Origin: Candidatus Abyssobacteria bacterium SURF_5
GTDB taxonomy: Bacteria > Abyssobacteria > SURF-5
Reading direction: 5' to 3'
Length of the DNA: 64,000 nt
Assembly: GCA_003598085.1 (NCBI GenBank)
Contig: QZKU01000128.1
Location: 144,378-208,377, forward strand
A program made the position numbers and the translations under genes. The first letter of the stretch is position 1, and each line of letters starts with the position of its first letter. The notes under the pieces were generated by a model. That model was not told the origin of the DNA. It did not search any database and saw nothing but the letters and a program-made list of their open reading frames with translations. Below, piece after piece: positions 8,374-17,056 of the stretch.

Positions 8374-10319
8374 GTGCTGTGTCCTTCTTGTGCGGTTTCA
8401 GTGGAAGCAATCGTGCCGGCCCCTTCCGCAATGCGGGTGGCAAGCTCGAGAGTCACCAGGACGGCGCTTTCGGAAGCGTGGCCGCTGTGCTCGCAGAAAA
8501 CGACGACCGCGTACGGTTCATCGGGACCATCGATGATAGATGCGAACCAGGCATGATCTCGCAATTCATAGGGGATCTGCTCAAGCTCTTTCGCTGTGTC
8601 GGCTCTTTCCTTAAAGGCTGCGACCTGAGCGGTGCCGGTTTTCCCAAGAATCGATACCGTATCGTTTTTGGCGCGCCACGCCGTGCCGAAAAACGGTTGA
8701 CGCGAGACCACGGCCTGCTTCAATCCTTCTTGAATCAGATCGAGCGCCGCGGAATCGTTTAGTGCGTGTCTTTGAGCGGGCGCGCGTTCGAGAAGGACCT
8801 TATCGCTCTGCGGAGTCTCGACTCTTTCGATAAGATAGGGAGTGACCAGCCTGCCGCCATTCACTATTGTGGCAATCGCGCATGTTAGCTGCAAGGGTGT
8901 TGCCAGCGTATAACCCTGGCCGATGCCCGCGATCACGGTTTCCCCCAGAAACCATTTCTGATCGGCCGGCCTTTTGAAGGTTTTCTGTTTCCACTCGGGA
9001 GATGGAATGAGCCCTTTCATTTCTCCCGGCAGTTCTATTCCGGTCGCGGCGCCGAGTCCGAACAGCCGCGCGTAGTGCTCGAGGCGCTCGATTCCGAGTT
9101 CCATGGCCATGGTGTAGAAGAAGACGTCGCAGGAATACGCCAGCGCCTGGACGACATTGAGTGAGCCATGGCCGGTATCCTTCCAGCAGCGGAATTTCCT
9201 TCCCAATGTAAACGAGCCGCTGCAGTAGACTTTTGTATCGGGCGAGACGATTCCTTCGGCCAGGGCGGCATATGCGGTGACTATCTTGAACGTAGAACCG
9301 GGCGAATACGCCTGCAGGGCGCGATTAAGGAGGGGATGCCGGGGATCATTGAGAACTTCGAGCCGTTCGGCGTTTCTTCCCGGCGAGACGAAGCTATTCG
9401 GGTCAAACGAGGGTCTGCTGACGAGGGCTCGGATGGCGCCGGTTTCGGCGCCCATGACGACTATGGCGCCGTCATATGAGCCCATTGCCGCTTCGGCGGC
9501 GAGTTGGATGTCGGCATCGATGGTGAGACGAACCACATTGCCGGCCTTCGGCACTTTTTTGCCCAGGGTAAGCAATTCACGGCCGGCGGAATCGATGCGG
9601 ACGCTGGGATTGCCGGTTTCGTCCAGTTCGATCTGCGGATGCCCGTCGGCATACACCTGCACCTGCATTCCGCCGCTTTCTCCATGAAGCCACTCCTCAG
9701 CCACCAACTCCAAGCCGGCCTTGCCGATGTAATCTCCGATGACATATCCTTTATCCGCGAGCCGCTCGTGTTCGCGGGGGGCGATTTCACCAAGATATCC
9801 GAGAACATGTGCGGCTCCTTTGAGAAGAGGGAATCGCCTGCACGGTTCCGCGGTTATGGTGATGCCCGGGAGTTCAAGCGAGCATTCCTCGATAGCGGCT
9901 GCCTGCTCGAGGGAGACATCGTAGGCAACGGCGATTTGGCTGAAAGGAGCGTTTCTCGCGGCCTCCAGTTTTCTCTGAGCTTCTTGCTCGTCAAATTCGA
10001 GGAATCGGCGCAGTTTTTGGAGCGTGGCGGCAGGATTGGATGCCTCCCCCGGAATGATGCTAACAGTAAAGGACGGCCTGTTATCGACAAGAATGTTATT
10101 GTGCCTGTCGAATACGAGTCCCCTCGGCGCCTGTAGCCGGAGCAGGCGGATTCTGTTTCTGTCGGACAAGCTTCTGAAGGTTGTTCCCGCGAATATCTGC
10201 AGGTGCACCAGTTGAAGGAAAAGGAGCGAGAATCCGCACGCAATGATGATACTGAGAACACGAAGCCTCAAGTGGAAATGGATTTGTTCTCTATGTCTTG
10301 ATCTCAGGTATGGTTTCAT
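8370..10319 (-). CDS. mrdA: Penicillin-binding protein 2 (peptidoglycan DD-transpeptidase)
   Basis: A 649-residue class B PBP that cross-links peptidoglycan for elongation with RodA. It has one N-terminal membrane anchor (~residues 21-42), a dimerisation/pedestal region, then the transpeptidase domain. The acylation motif is STFK (Ser342, Lys345), the second motif is SCD in AYSCDVFFY, and the third is KTGTA in ILGKTGTAQV. These three active-site elements are intact. The start overlaps mreD by 29 bp. Length and order match mrdA in mreBCD-mrdA-rodA operons. Confidence 0.95.
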   Translation of the reverse strand: MKPYLRSRHREQIHFHLRLRVLSIIIACGFSLLFLQLVHLQIFAGTTFRSLSDRNRIRLLRLQAPRGLVFDRHNNILVDNRPSFTVSIIPGEASNPAATLQKLRRFLEFDEQEAQRKLEAARNAPFSQIAVAYDVSLEQAAAIEECSLELPGITITAEPCRRFPLLKGAAHVLGYLGEIAPREHERLADKGYVIGDYIGKAGLELVAEEWLHGESGGMQVQVYADGHPQIELDETGNPSVRIDSAGRELLTLGKKVPKAGNVVRLTIDADIQLAAEAAMGSYDGAIVVMGAETGAIRALVSRPSFDPNSFVSPGRNAERLEVLNDPRHPLLNRALQAYSPGSTFKIVTAYAALAEGIVSPDTKVYCSGSFTLGRKFRCWKDTGHGSLNVVQALAYSCDVFFYTMAMELGIERLEHYARLFGLGAATGIELPGEMKGLIPSPEWKQKTFKRPADQKWFLGETVIAGIGQGYTLATPLQLTCAIATIVNGGRLVTPYLIERVETPQSDKVLLERAPAQRHALNDSAALDLIQEGLKQAVVSRQPFFGTAWRAKNDTVSILGKTGTAQVAAFKERADTAKELEQIPYELRDHAWFASIIDGPDEPYAVVVFCEHSGHASESAVLVTLELATRIAEGAGTIASTETAQEGHST

Positions 10320-10833
10320 GTTCGGTTATATGCTTCAGTTTGAGCCTCAGATATGGGAGGGCCTGCGGCCTTCTGACGACGATATACACGCACGGCGCGA
10401 GCGCCGCCGTGTACAAGGAAGAGCCGAGCACGGTGGCGACAAGAGCCACGGGCGAACCCAGTTCATAATGAAGCAGCGGTTTGAGAAGGATGATCATGAT
10501 CCCATAAATTAGCGTTCCCGCGAACGCTATCGCGCATTGCCCCGTCCATGTTTCGGCGAGCACATATTCTTCGGCTTTGAGAAGGAGAAACGCGGTCAGC
10601 GTGAGAGCAAAAGCGCTCATACCCGGCGCGCTCAGGGAAAACATGTCGCGGGTGACCCCGAGCAGGAACGCGACCAGGAGCGTTCTGGAGAAGCTGGTTT
10701 CGCCGCTGATGAGGACGAGCGCGAGCATGAGAAGGTCGGGGCGGATTCCTGCGAGATCGATTGCCGGCATCAGGACCGATTCGGCTATCGTCAGCAGAAT
10801 GCCGATTCCAAACCATTTGAGCCCGAAGATCAT
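10291..10833 (-). CDS. mreD: Rod shape-determining membrane protein MreD
   Basis: A 180-residue, five- to six-helix inner-membrane protein. MreD is poorly conserved; identification rests on size, hydrophobic profile (ISGETSFSRTLLVAFLLGVTRDMFS is typical of the family's central helix-loop) and position between mreC and mrdA. It partners with MreC to connect the MreB filament to the wall-synthesis enzymes. It starts 10 bp after mreC and overlaps mrdA by 29 bp. The last ~15 residues are polar and cytoplasmic. Confidence 0.88.
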   Translation of the reverse strand: MIFGLKWFGIGILLTIAESVLMPAIDLAGIRPDLLMLALVLISGETSFSRTLLVAFLLGVTRDMFSLSAPGMSAFALTLTAFLLLKAEEYVLAETWTGQCAIAFAGTLIYGIMIILLKPLLHYELGSPVALVATVLGSSLYTAALAPCVYIVVRRPQALPYLRLKLKHITEHETIPEIKT

Positions 10834-10843
10834 TTTCTCTTCC

Positions 10844-11740
10844 TCACGTGCCGCCGGTGCGCGGAACAGGCGCGTCCTGCGGCTGGAGATAACCCGCCGC
10901 GGGCGCCGGCTCCTGAACGGGCGGCGGCACCAAGACCACCACTTCCTCGAGTTTCTTGAAATCAGTATACGGCATCAATCTGGCCCACTGAAAAAGGCTT
11001 CCCGGCGTATTCTTGATATCGGTAACGCTGCCGACCAACAGTCCTTTGGGATATATGCGGCTGTAGCCGGAGGTGATGAGGACGTCACCGGTTTTGATGT
11101 GTGCGGTGGGCTCGATGTATTTGAGAAGGCATTGGCTGGCGCCGTCGCCCTGGACGACGCCTTGCACGCGTCCTTGCTGCGCAATCACGCTCACTTTCGA
11201 ATTGGGATCTGTCAGCAAGAGGACTTTACTGGAGAACCGGAAGACTTCAACCACGTGACCGGCCAGCCCTGATGCGGAGATGACGGGCAGGTACGGGCGG
11301 ACGCCGTGGACGGTTCCTTTGTCGATTATGATCGTGCGAAACCAACTGCTCGGGTCATTTCCGACCACGCGAGCGAATATCTTCTCCTCCTGAAAGTTCT
11401 CAGCGTACCCGAGCAAGTCTCTGAGGCGCCGTTCCTGGCGCAGGTCCTCCCGCAGGGCGACCACCTGCTGTTCGAGTTCTCCGACGCGTTTCTTCAGGGC
11501 GATATTCTGGGCTCGAGTCCGAAAAAAATCCGGGAAAACGGAAAGGACATTTCGCGCACCGTTATGCGCTCCCTTCGACAGCGATTGGACCGGCGAGGTG
11601 AAATCGAGGACCAGTTCGTTGCCGATTCGCGCGACCCATTTCTTATGGAGGCTGTCAATCATGAAAAGGCACGCGAGTGATAGCAGGGCGAAAAACAGAA
11701 GCGGGCGTCTATACTTCCATAAGAAGTCGGGTAGATACAA
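10844..11740 (-). CDS. mreC: Rod shape-determining protein MreC
   Basis: A 298-residue bitopic protein with one N-terminal transmembrane helix (LLFFALLSLACLFMI). A coiled coil follows (~residues 75-110, RVGELEQQVVALREDLRQE), then a beta-rich periplasmic domain with GLAGHVVEV, DPNSKVSV and GDVLITSGYSRIYPKGLLVG, which are MreC signatures. It forms periplasmic assemblies that activate PBP2-RodA. The C-terminal tail is rich in Pro/Ala and probably disordered. It lies 25 bp after mreB. Confidence 0.95.
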   Translation of the reverse strand: MYLPDFLWKYRRPLLFFALLSLACLFMIDSLHKKWVARIGNELVLDFTSPVQSLSKGAHNGARNVLSVFPDFFRTRAQNIALKKRVGELEQQVVALREDLRQERRLRDLLGYAENFQEEKIFARVVGNDPSSWFRTIIIDKGTVHGVRPYLPVISASGLAGHVVEVFRFSSKVLLLTDPNSKVSVIAQQGRVQGVVQGDGASQCLLKYIEPTAHIKTGDVLITSGYSRIYPKGLLVGSVTDIKNTPGSLFQWARLMPYTDFKKLEEVVVLVPPPVQEPAPAAGYLQPQDAPVPRTGGT

Positions 11741-11765
11741 CTGCTACCTCTTGGGTGGATAAGAG

Positions 11766-12788
11766 CTAGATGCGGCTCTTTGGAAAATTGAACATACCGT
11801 CCAGATATTTTCCCGCACCCATGGCCACCGCGGTTAAAGGATCGTCAGCCAATCTCACCGGCAATTGCGTTTCCTCCGCGATCAGTTTATCGAGACCGCG
11901 CAGAAGTGAGCCGCCGCCGGCAAGAACCATTCCCCGGTCGACAATGTCCGCTGATAATTCAGGCGGTGTGCGCTCCAGGGTGATCTTTACGGATTCGAGG
12001 ATGGTGGATATGGGTTCTGCAAGAGCTTCCCGAATTTCTTCAGAGGTAATGGTGATCGGCTTCGGCAGGCCGGCGACCATGTCGCGGCCCTTTACCGTCA
12101 TATGTTTTTCTTCCTCCATCGGGAAAGCGGAGCCGAGCGCAATCTTTATTTCTTCAGCTGTTCGCTCGCCGATCATGAGGTTGTATGTTTTCTTCAGGTG
12201 CTGAATGATTGCCTGATCCATTTCGTCGCCGGCTATGCGCGCGGTCTTGCTGAAGACGATTCCTCCCAGCGAAATGACGGCAACCTCGGTTGTGCCGCCG
12301 CCGATATCGACAATCATGTTGCCAATGGGCTCCTGTACCGGCAAGCCCGCGCCGATGGCCGCGGCCATCGGTTCTTCTATGAGCGCTACGCTCCGAGCGC
12401 CTGCCTGCGCGGCGGAATCCTCGACGGCCCTTTTCTCGACCTCGGTGATGCCGGACGGAACTGCGATGACCATACGCGGACGAACAAGAGATTTGCGGTT
12501 ATGGACCTTTTGAATGAAGTAGCGAAGCATCTGTTCGGTGACTTCAAAATCCGCGATAACACCGTCCTTCATGGGTCTGATAGCAACGATGTCACCGGGT
12601 GTGCGGCCGATCATCTGTTTCGCTTCGCTACCGACTGCCAGCGCGCGATTTTCCCCCTGTCGAATCGCGACAACCGAGGGTTCGCGCAGAACAATGCCCT
12701 GTCCTTTTACGTACACCAGGGTATTTGCGGTGCCAAGATCAATGCCCATATCATTGGAAAAGAGCCCCGCAATAGTATCGAAGATCAT
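11766..12788 (-). CDS. mreB: Actin-like rod shape protein MreB
   Basis: A 340-residue actin homologue that forms membrane-bound filaments guiding the elongation machinery. Visible actin-fold motifs are [15 protein letters not shown] (phosphate 1), [19 protein letters not shown] (phosphate 2), the adenosine-contact loop [16 protein letters not shown] and the conserved [21 protein letters not shown] segment. Length is standard. It is the first gene of the minus-strand mre operon; the divergent promoter region lies upstream (12789-13033). Confidence 0.98.
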   Translation of the reverse strand: MIFDTIAGLFSNDMGIDLGTANTLVYVKGQGIVLREPSVVAIRQGENRALAVGSEAKQMIGRTPGDIVAIRPMKDGVIADFEVTEQMLRYFIQKVHNRKSLVRPRMVIAVPSGITEVEKRAVEDSAAQAGARSVALIEEPMAAAIGAGLPVQEPIGNMIVDIGGGTTEVAVISLGGIVFSKTARIAGDEMDQAIIQHLKKTYNLMIGERTAEEIKIALGSAFPMEEEKHMTVKGRDMVAGLPKPITITSEEIREALAEPISTILESVKITLERTPPELSADIVDRGMVLAGGGSLLRGLDKLIAEETQLPVRLADDPLTAVAMGAGKYLDGMFNFPKSRI

Positions 12789-12878
12789 GTCGAAATCCTC
12801 CGCAGATGCAGAATAGTGAGAAGCGCCCAGCCCCCTCAGGTAGTGTTGAAGACGGTTGTGGTGTGGGTAGTTAGGCTA

Positions 12879-12908
12879 ATTTTACCATTTCCGGATTCAA
12901 AAAGTCTA
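12879..12908 (-). promoter_or_regulatory. Possible sigma-70 promoter for the mreB operon
   Basis: On the minus strand, TAGACT (12908-12903) and TAAAAT (12884-12879) are separated by 18 bp, about 90 bp ahead of the mreB start. The -10 fits well, the -35 only partly. Confidence 0.3.
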
Positions 12909-12934
12909 CTGAAATTCCTGCCGCTTGATTTTCT

Positions 12935-12963
12935 TTGAGTAATAGTGCGGCATCTGGTATAAT
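12935..12963 (+). promoter_or_regulatory. Sigma-70 promoter for the TrpE/PabB operon
   Basis: TTGAGT (12935-12940), 17 bp, and a perfect TATAAT (12958-12963) stand 70 bp ahead of the chosen ATG at 13034. Its presence argues against a TTG start at 12935, which would lie inside the promoter. Confidence 0.6.
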
Positions 12964-13033
12964 TCTCCTAATTCTACCCCAATGTTTTGTGATACAGCAA
13001 TTTTTGTGCCGTCCAAATTTGGGCAATATACCT

Positions 13034-14539
13034 ATGCATCGGCAAATCGCGAACTTGATCTGCAAAGAGGGAGAAGCGCACTCAACGGTTATCGAGCGCG
13101 AGGGCCTTTCTCCGGTCGGTATCTGCCGACAGCCTCTTGCTCCCTATCTCAAGCCGCTTGAAGTGCTTAAAGCCCTGGCCGGCCGCGCATTTCCGTTCCT
13201 GCTTGAGAGTGCTGAGGGGCCATTCAAGACGGCACGCTACTCGATAATCGGGTGCGACCCCCTTTTCACCATACGAGCGAAACGATTCGCCTGCCGTATT
13301 CGTGATGCTAACGGAGAGAGGACTCTGCCGGGAAATCCAGTTGACACTATAAAGGAGCTGCTGGCCCCTTACCGCTTGCCGCACCAGCCGCAACTTCCGC
13401 AGTTCTTCGGCGGGATGGTCGGTTTGTTCTCATACGACATGAAGAATTATTTTGAGGAACTCCCTGACGAGGCCGAAGACGATCTGGATCTGCCTGATTG
13501 TTTTCTCATATGTGTGGACACGGTGGTCGTGTTTGACCGGATGACCGGCGCGGTGGAGATTATTTCCTCCGTTTTCGATTGTAGTGACGGCGCGCAGGCG
13601 GAAGCGAAGGCTTTCTCGAAGGTGTCACAATTTTTGGGAAAGCTTAACAATGGGAGTACTTCGGCGTCGGAAGACGCTCGGATCGGTTTTGGCGAGATGA
13701 CCTCGACACATACCATAGAGAAATATTCCGAGATGGTCGTTCGGGCGAAAGAATATATTGCGGCGGGCGACATCTTTCAGGCCAACCTTTCGCAGCGACT
13801 GAAGATCCCGTTCGAGGGCGGCACGATCGAGCTTTACCGGCGGCTTACACGAATCAATCCGTCTCCGTTTGCTTTTTACATGGATTTCGGCGAATTCCAG
13901 TTGGTGAGCTGTTCGCCGGAACGGCTCGTCCGGGTGATCGGAGATTTTGTTGAGACACGCCCGATCGCGGGAACGCGGCCGCGCGGGCGAAGCGAGGCCG
14001 AAGACGAAGCCCTGCGCGAGGAGCTTATTCTTCATCCGAAAGAGCGGGCCGAGCACATCATGATCGTAGACATGGCGCGGAACGATATCGGGCGCGTATG
14101 CACATGTGGAACGGTGAGGCCAGACGAGCTGATGGTGATTGAACGATATTCGCATGTGTTCCATATCGTGTCAAACATCGTAGGAACGCTTGCGCCCGGA
14201 CGTTCGTGTTTTGATGTTCTGGCCGCCGTTTTTCCCGGCGCCAGCATTACCGGCGTCCCAAAAATTCGGTGCATGGAGATTATCGACGAGCTCGAATCGG
14301 TGAGGCGGGGTCCTTACACGGGCTCGCTCGGTTGGATCTCTTATACAGGCGACATGGACCTGAACATCATCATTCGCACATTCGTCATCAAGGGCGGCAA
14401 CGCCTACATCCAAGTCGGGGGCGGAATAGTCGCCGATTCCGAGCCCGAGCGGGAATATCAGGAGAGCCTGAACAAGGCGCAGGCGCTTATCGAAGCTTTG
14501 CGAACGGGCAAGCAGATACGGCGGAGGCCGAAATCCTGA
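13034..14539 (+). CDS. Chorismate-utilising synthase component I (TrpE/PabB family)
   Basis: A 501-residue chorismate-binding enzyme that aminates chorismate using ammonia from a glutamine amidotransferase partner not seen here. The C-terminal catalytic part carries PIAGTRPRG, ERAEHIMIVDMARND, PGASITGVPKIR and GSLGWISY, all near the active site. The N-terminal part has FLLESAEG, like the LLES tryptophan-binding motif of anthranilate synthase. The PIAGT motif has Ala where E. coli PabB has Lys, which also favours TrpE chemistry. However, the next gene is a class IV aminotransferase of the PabC type, which favours folate p-aminobenzoate synthesis. ATG 13034 lacks a good ribosome site, so the exact start is uncertain; it follows a clear promoter. 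Confidence 0.85.
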   Translation: MHRQIANLICKEGEAHSTVIEREGLSPVGICRQPLAPYLKPLEVLKALAGRAFPFLLESAEGPFKTARYSIIGCDPLFTIRAKRFACRIRDANGERTLPGNPVDTIKELLAPYRLPHQPQLPQFFGGMVGLFSYDMKNYFEELPDEAEDDLDLPDCFLICVDTVVVFDRMTGAVEIISSVFDCSDGAQAEAKAFSKVSQFLGKLNNGSTSASEDARIGFGEMTSTHTIEKYSEMVVRAKEYIAAGDIFQANLSQRLKIPFEGGTIELYRRLTRINPSPFAFYMDFGEFQLVSCSPERLVRVIGDFVETRPIAGTRPRGRSEAEDEALREELILHPKERAEHIMIVDMARNDIGRVCTCGTVRPDELMVIERYSHVFHIVSNIVGTLAPGRSCFDVLAAVFPGASITGVPKIRCMEIIDELESVRRGPYTGSLGWISYTGDMDLNIIIRTFVIKGGNAYIQVGGGIVADSEPEREYQESLNKAQALIEALRTGKQIRRRPKS

Positions 14540-15418
14540 ATGCCGGAGACGGAAGTGGAGAAGGTTGTTTATCTTGACGGAGACTTCTTGCCTGAAGGCA
14601 AGGCGCTGGTTTCGGTCTTTGACCGCGGATTCCTGTACGGCGACGGCGTATTCGAGACGATGCGCGCGTACGGTGGCCGCGTCTTCAGGCTCGCACAACA
14701 CCTGCGCCGGCTCGAGGAGTCCGCAGAACTGATAAAAATTACCCCGCCTCTTTCGCAAGATCAATTCGCCAAAATCTGCAGCGATCTAATCGAACGAAAT
14801 AACACAGCCGATGCGATCGTCAGGATCAGTGTCACGCGCGGAAAGGCTTCAGGGGGCCTTGGAACATCAAATGCGGGACGCCCGACTGTCGCAGCTTTCA
14901 TCCGCCCGCCGATGCCGGTTTCGACCGAAGCGGCGTCGGAGGGAGTACCCGCCATTATTTCATCGTTTCGAAAAATGCCCTCCGCGGCACTGAACGCGCG
15001 CATCAAATCGATGAACTTCCTGAACTCGATCCTTGCTCGTTCGGAGGCGGAGGAGGCCGGCTGTTACGAAGCTGTTTTGCTTGACTCAGACGGGAACGTT
15101 ACCGAGGCAACTACTGCAAATATCTTTTTTGTCGGGGGCGGCCGCCTCTTTACACCGGGGCCGGAAAGCGACATTTTATTAGGGATAACACGCGCCGCAG
15201 TCCTCGAGCTTTCAGCCGAAATGGGGATTCCGGCTGAGCAGAGAAAGATTTCCGCGTCCGAACTTGGCGGCTTCGAGGAATGTTTCATCACCAACAGCGC
15301 GATCGAGGCGCTGGCGGTGACGCGGATAGGCCCCTTGCGAGTGGGCGGCGGAAAACCGGGCGCTATCTATAAGAGAATACATGGAGCTTATCGCGAGCTC
15401 GTTCTCAGGAATACCTGA
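14540..15418 (+). CDS. Class IV PLP aminotransferase (aminodeoxychorismate lyase-like)
   Basis: A 292-residue fold-type IV PLP enzyme. FDRGFLYGDGVFETMRAY (residues 27-44) is the family's substrate-loop signature. Lys156 in ARIKSMNF is the expected Schiff-base lysine, and NVTEATTANIFFV binds the cofactor phosphate. The family includes 4-amino-4-deoxychorismate lyase (PabC), branched-chain aminotransferase and D-alanine aminotransferase. Immediate adjacency to the TrpE/PabB gene (ATG directly after its TGA) makes PabC most likely, releasing p-aminobenzoate and pyruvate. It overlaps rimI by one base (TGATG). Confidence 0.83.
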   Translation: MPETEVEKVVYLDGDFLPEGKALVSVFDRGFLYGDGVFETMRAYGGRVFRLAQHLRRLEESAELIKITPPLSQDQFAKICSDLIERNNTADAIVRISVTRGKASGGLGTSNAGRPTVAAFIRPPMPVSTEAASEGVPAIISSFRKMPSAALNARIKSMNFLNSILARSEAEEAGCYEAVLLDSDGNVTEATTANIFFVGGGRLFTPGPESDILLGITRAAVLELSAEMGIPAEQRKISASELGGFEECFITNSAIEALAVTRIGPLRVGGGKPGAIYKRIHGAYRELVLRNT

Positions 15419-15933
15419 TGGCAAAGGTGGGCAAACTCAGCTTTCACACGCTCTCAATCAAGCATCTTGACGAGGTGCTCGAAATCGAAAAGGTCTCATT
15501 CAGGACTCCGTGGACAAAATATGCGTTTATCCACGAGATACAATTCGAGAAGTCGGTTTTCAAGGTGCTGAAGCTGAATGGGCGAATCATAGGATACGGC
15601 GGGTTCTGGCACATTCTCGACGAGGCGCACATCTCGAATATCGCGATTCACCCCGAGTACCGCGGGCAGGGCTTCGGAAAGATGTTGCTGCTGCACCTGC
15701 TGGAAGAGGCGCTGCAAAAGGGCGCATCGAAGGCGACGCTGGAGGTGCGCAGGTCGAACGTCATCGCACAGAAGATGTACTCCCGGTTCGGCTTCAAAAT
15801 CATTTCCGTACGAAAGAACTATTACACCGATGAACAGGAAGATGCGCTCATCATGTGGAACGATGACATCCGCGCGACACTTGCCGCTGCGGGCACGGAG
15901 AAGGAAGACACGCCCTCGGAATCCATCCATTGA
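15418..15933 (+). CDS. rimI: Ribosomal-protein-alanine N-acetyltransferase (GNAT)
   Basis: A 171-residue GNAT acetyltransferase. It starts with FHTLSIKHLDEVLEIEKVSF, and the RimI family signature FRTPWTKYAF follows at ~residue 28. The acetyl-CoA loop is YRGQGFGKMLL; the later RRSNVIAQKMYSRFGF is the RimI C-terminal signature. RimI acetylates the N-terminal alanine of ribosomal protein S18, though archaeal and other relatives modify more proteins. The extra ~20 C-terminal residues are acidic and unconserved. It is the third gene of the operon and converges with an amidohydrolase 10 bp away. Confidence 0.88.
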   Translation: MAKVGKLSFHTLSIKHLDEVLEIEKVSFRTPWTKYAFIHEIQFEKSVFKVLKLNGRIIGYGGFWHILDEAHISNIAIHPEYRGQGFGKMLLLHLLEEALQKGASKATLEVRRSNVIAQKMYSRFGFKIISVRKNYYTDEQEDALIMWNDDIRATLAAAGTEKEDTPSESIH

Positions 15934-15943
15934 CGCGACGGCG

Positions 15944-16885
15944 TTACAGTTTCAGCAATTTTGCCGCCGCCTGCCCCAGAATGATATCGATTTCCTCCTG
16001 ACTGAATGAAATATGGGATTTGGGCGCATCCTTGACGGCATCGATCCATTGCCGGGTTGGCAGCACGAGCTTGAGGTACGGGTTGTCGGTCCCGAACATT
16101 ACTCTCCACGGCCCTATTTCATCGAGCGCCGTGCGCAGCATTCCATAAAACTTGTCCGGATGCAGCGTGAATGTTCGCTGCCATCCTGAGAAATCGACGT
16201 ACAGATTCCACTTGGTTCCCGCGAGCGCAATCGCCTCTTCCCACCAGCAGAGGCCGACGTGCGCCATGACGATCTTCAGGTCGGGAAAATCAGCGGCGAC
16301 ACTATCGATGAAAACCGGCCGCGCATATTTGGCCTTCATCGGCACCGGCTGGGTCCCGGTATGGAAGAGGACGGGAACACCAAGCTCCTGGGCCTTGCGG
16401 TACACCGGGTGGCAGATGGGATTGTCGGGGTAAAAGCCGGCGGTTGGATGCAGTTTCACTCCGCGAGCGCCCTGCTCGGTGACTCCGATTTCGACCTGCT
16501 TCGCGGCATCCTTTCGCCTGGGATCGATTCCGACGAAATGGACCAGGCGCTTTCCGTGTTTGGCTGAAATCCGGCTGAAAATCTGGTTTTGCGTCGCGAT
16601 CGGAACGCATTCCGATGCGCCGGAACAAGGCTCTTGCGCGCCGAGGGCGTAGTCGACCGGAAAGATCACGGAAACGTCGACACCAGCCTCATCCATATCA
16701 GCGAGCAGCAGATCGCCCTCCGGGTCTTTCAACTGTTTGACCGCGCCGCGCAGCAAGATATCGGGGTCGGGGAATTCGCCGGTGCTCTTGGCGACATTGG
16801 CCGCAACGACCTCTCCCAATCCGCGCATGAAGGCCTGCGGTATCCATCCTTCGTCATACACATGAACATGCACATCGACAATCAT
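15944..16885 (-). CDS. Amidohydrolase-2 family metal-dependent hydrolase (copy 1)
   Basis: A 313-residue TIM-barrel protein of the ACMSD-like amidohydrolase-2 group. Metal ligands are visible: His6/His8 in DVHVHVYD, His in VLFHTGTQ, His in IVMAHVGLCWW and Asp in FGTDNPYL. Enzymes of this group decarboxylate or hydrolyse cyclic and aromatic acids; the substrate here cannot be told. It is closely related (well over half the residues) to the next gene on the same strand, with shared blocks such as EQGARGVKLHPTAGFYPD. The 171-bp gap between them holds a GTCSGAC repeat tract. Confidence 0.82.
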   Translation of the reverse strand: MIVDVHVHVYDEGWIPQAFMRGLGEVVAANVAKSTGEFPDPDILLRGAVKQLKDPEGDLLLADMDEAGVDVSVIFPVDYALGAQEPCSGASECVPIATQNQIFSRISAKHGKRLVHFVGIDPRRKDAAKQVEIGVTEQGARGVKLHPTAGFYPDNPICHPVYRKAQELGVPVLFHTGTQPVPMKAKYARPVFIDSVAADFPDLKIVMAHVGLCWWEEAIALAGTKWNLYVDFSGWQRTFTLHPDKFYGMLRTALDEIGPWRVMFGTDNPYLKLVLPTRQWIDAVKDAPKSHISFSQEEIDIILGQAAAKLLKL

Positions 16886-16972
16886 AAGTCCTCCGTCTCA
16901 TTTATGTTTTCAGCCACAGGCTGGAGCCCTGTGTCAGGTTCTGCAGTCGCCGCTCCAAATCCGGGTGGCTGA

Positions 16973-17014
16973 GTCCGACGTGTCTGACGAGTCGGACCAG
17001 TCGGACATGTCGGA
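16973..17014 (+). repeat. GTCSGAC tract 1 (9-bp period)
   Basis: Five heptamers (GTCCGAC, GTCTGAC, GTCGGAC, GTCGGAC, GTCGG) start at 16973, 16982, 16991, 17000 and 17009, each separated by two variable bases. It lies between the two paralogous amidohydrolases. One of ten such tracts in the window. Confidence 0.9.
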
Positions 17015-17056
17015 AAAACTCGCCCTCGGGGGCCCCTCATGACCTGGCGGCACAGC

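Noticed and set aside
12102..12938. 278-residue plus-strand open frame
   Set aside because: Antisense to mreB, which has all actin-fold motifs; no recognised protein in the frame.
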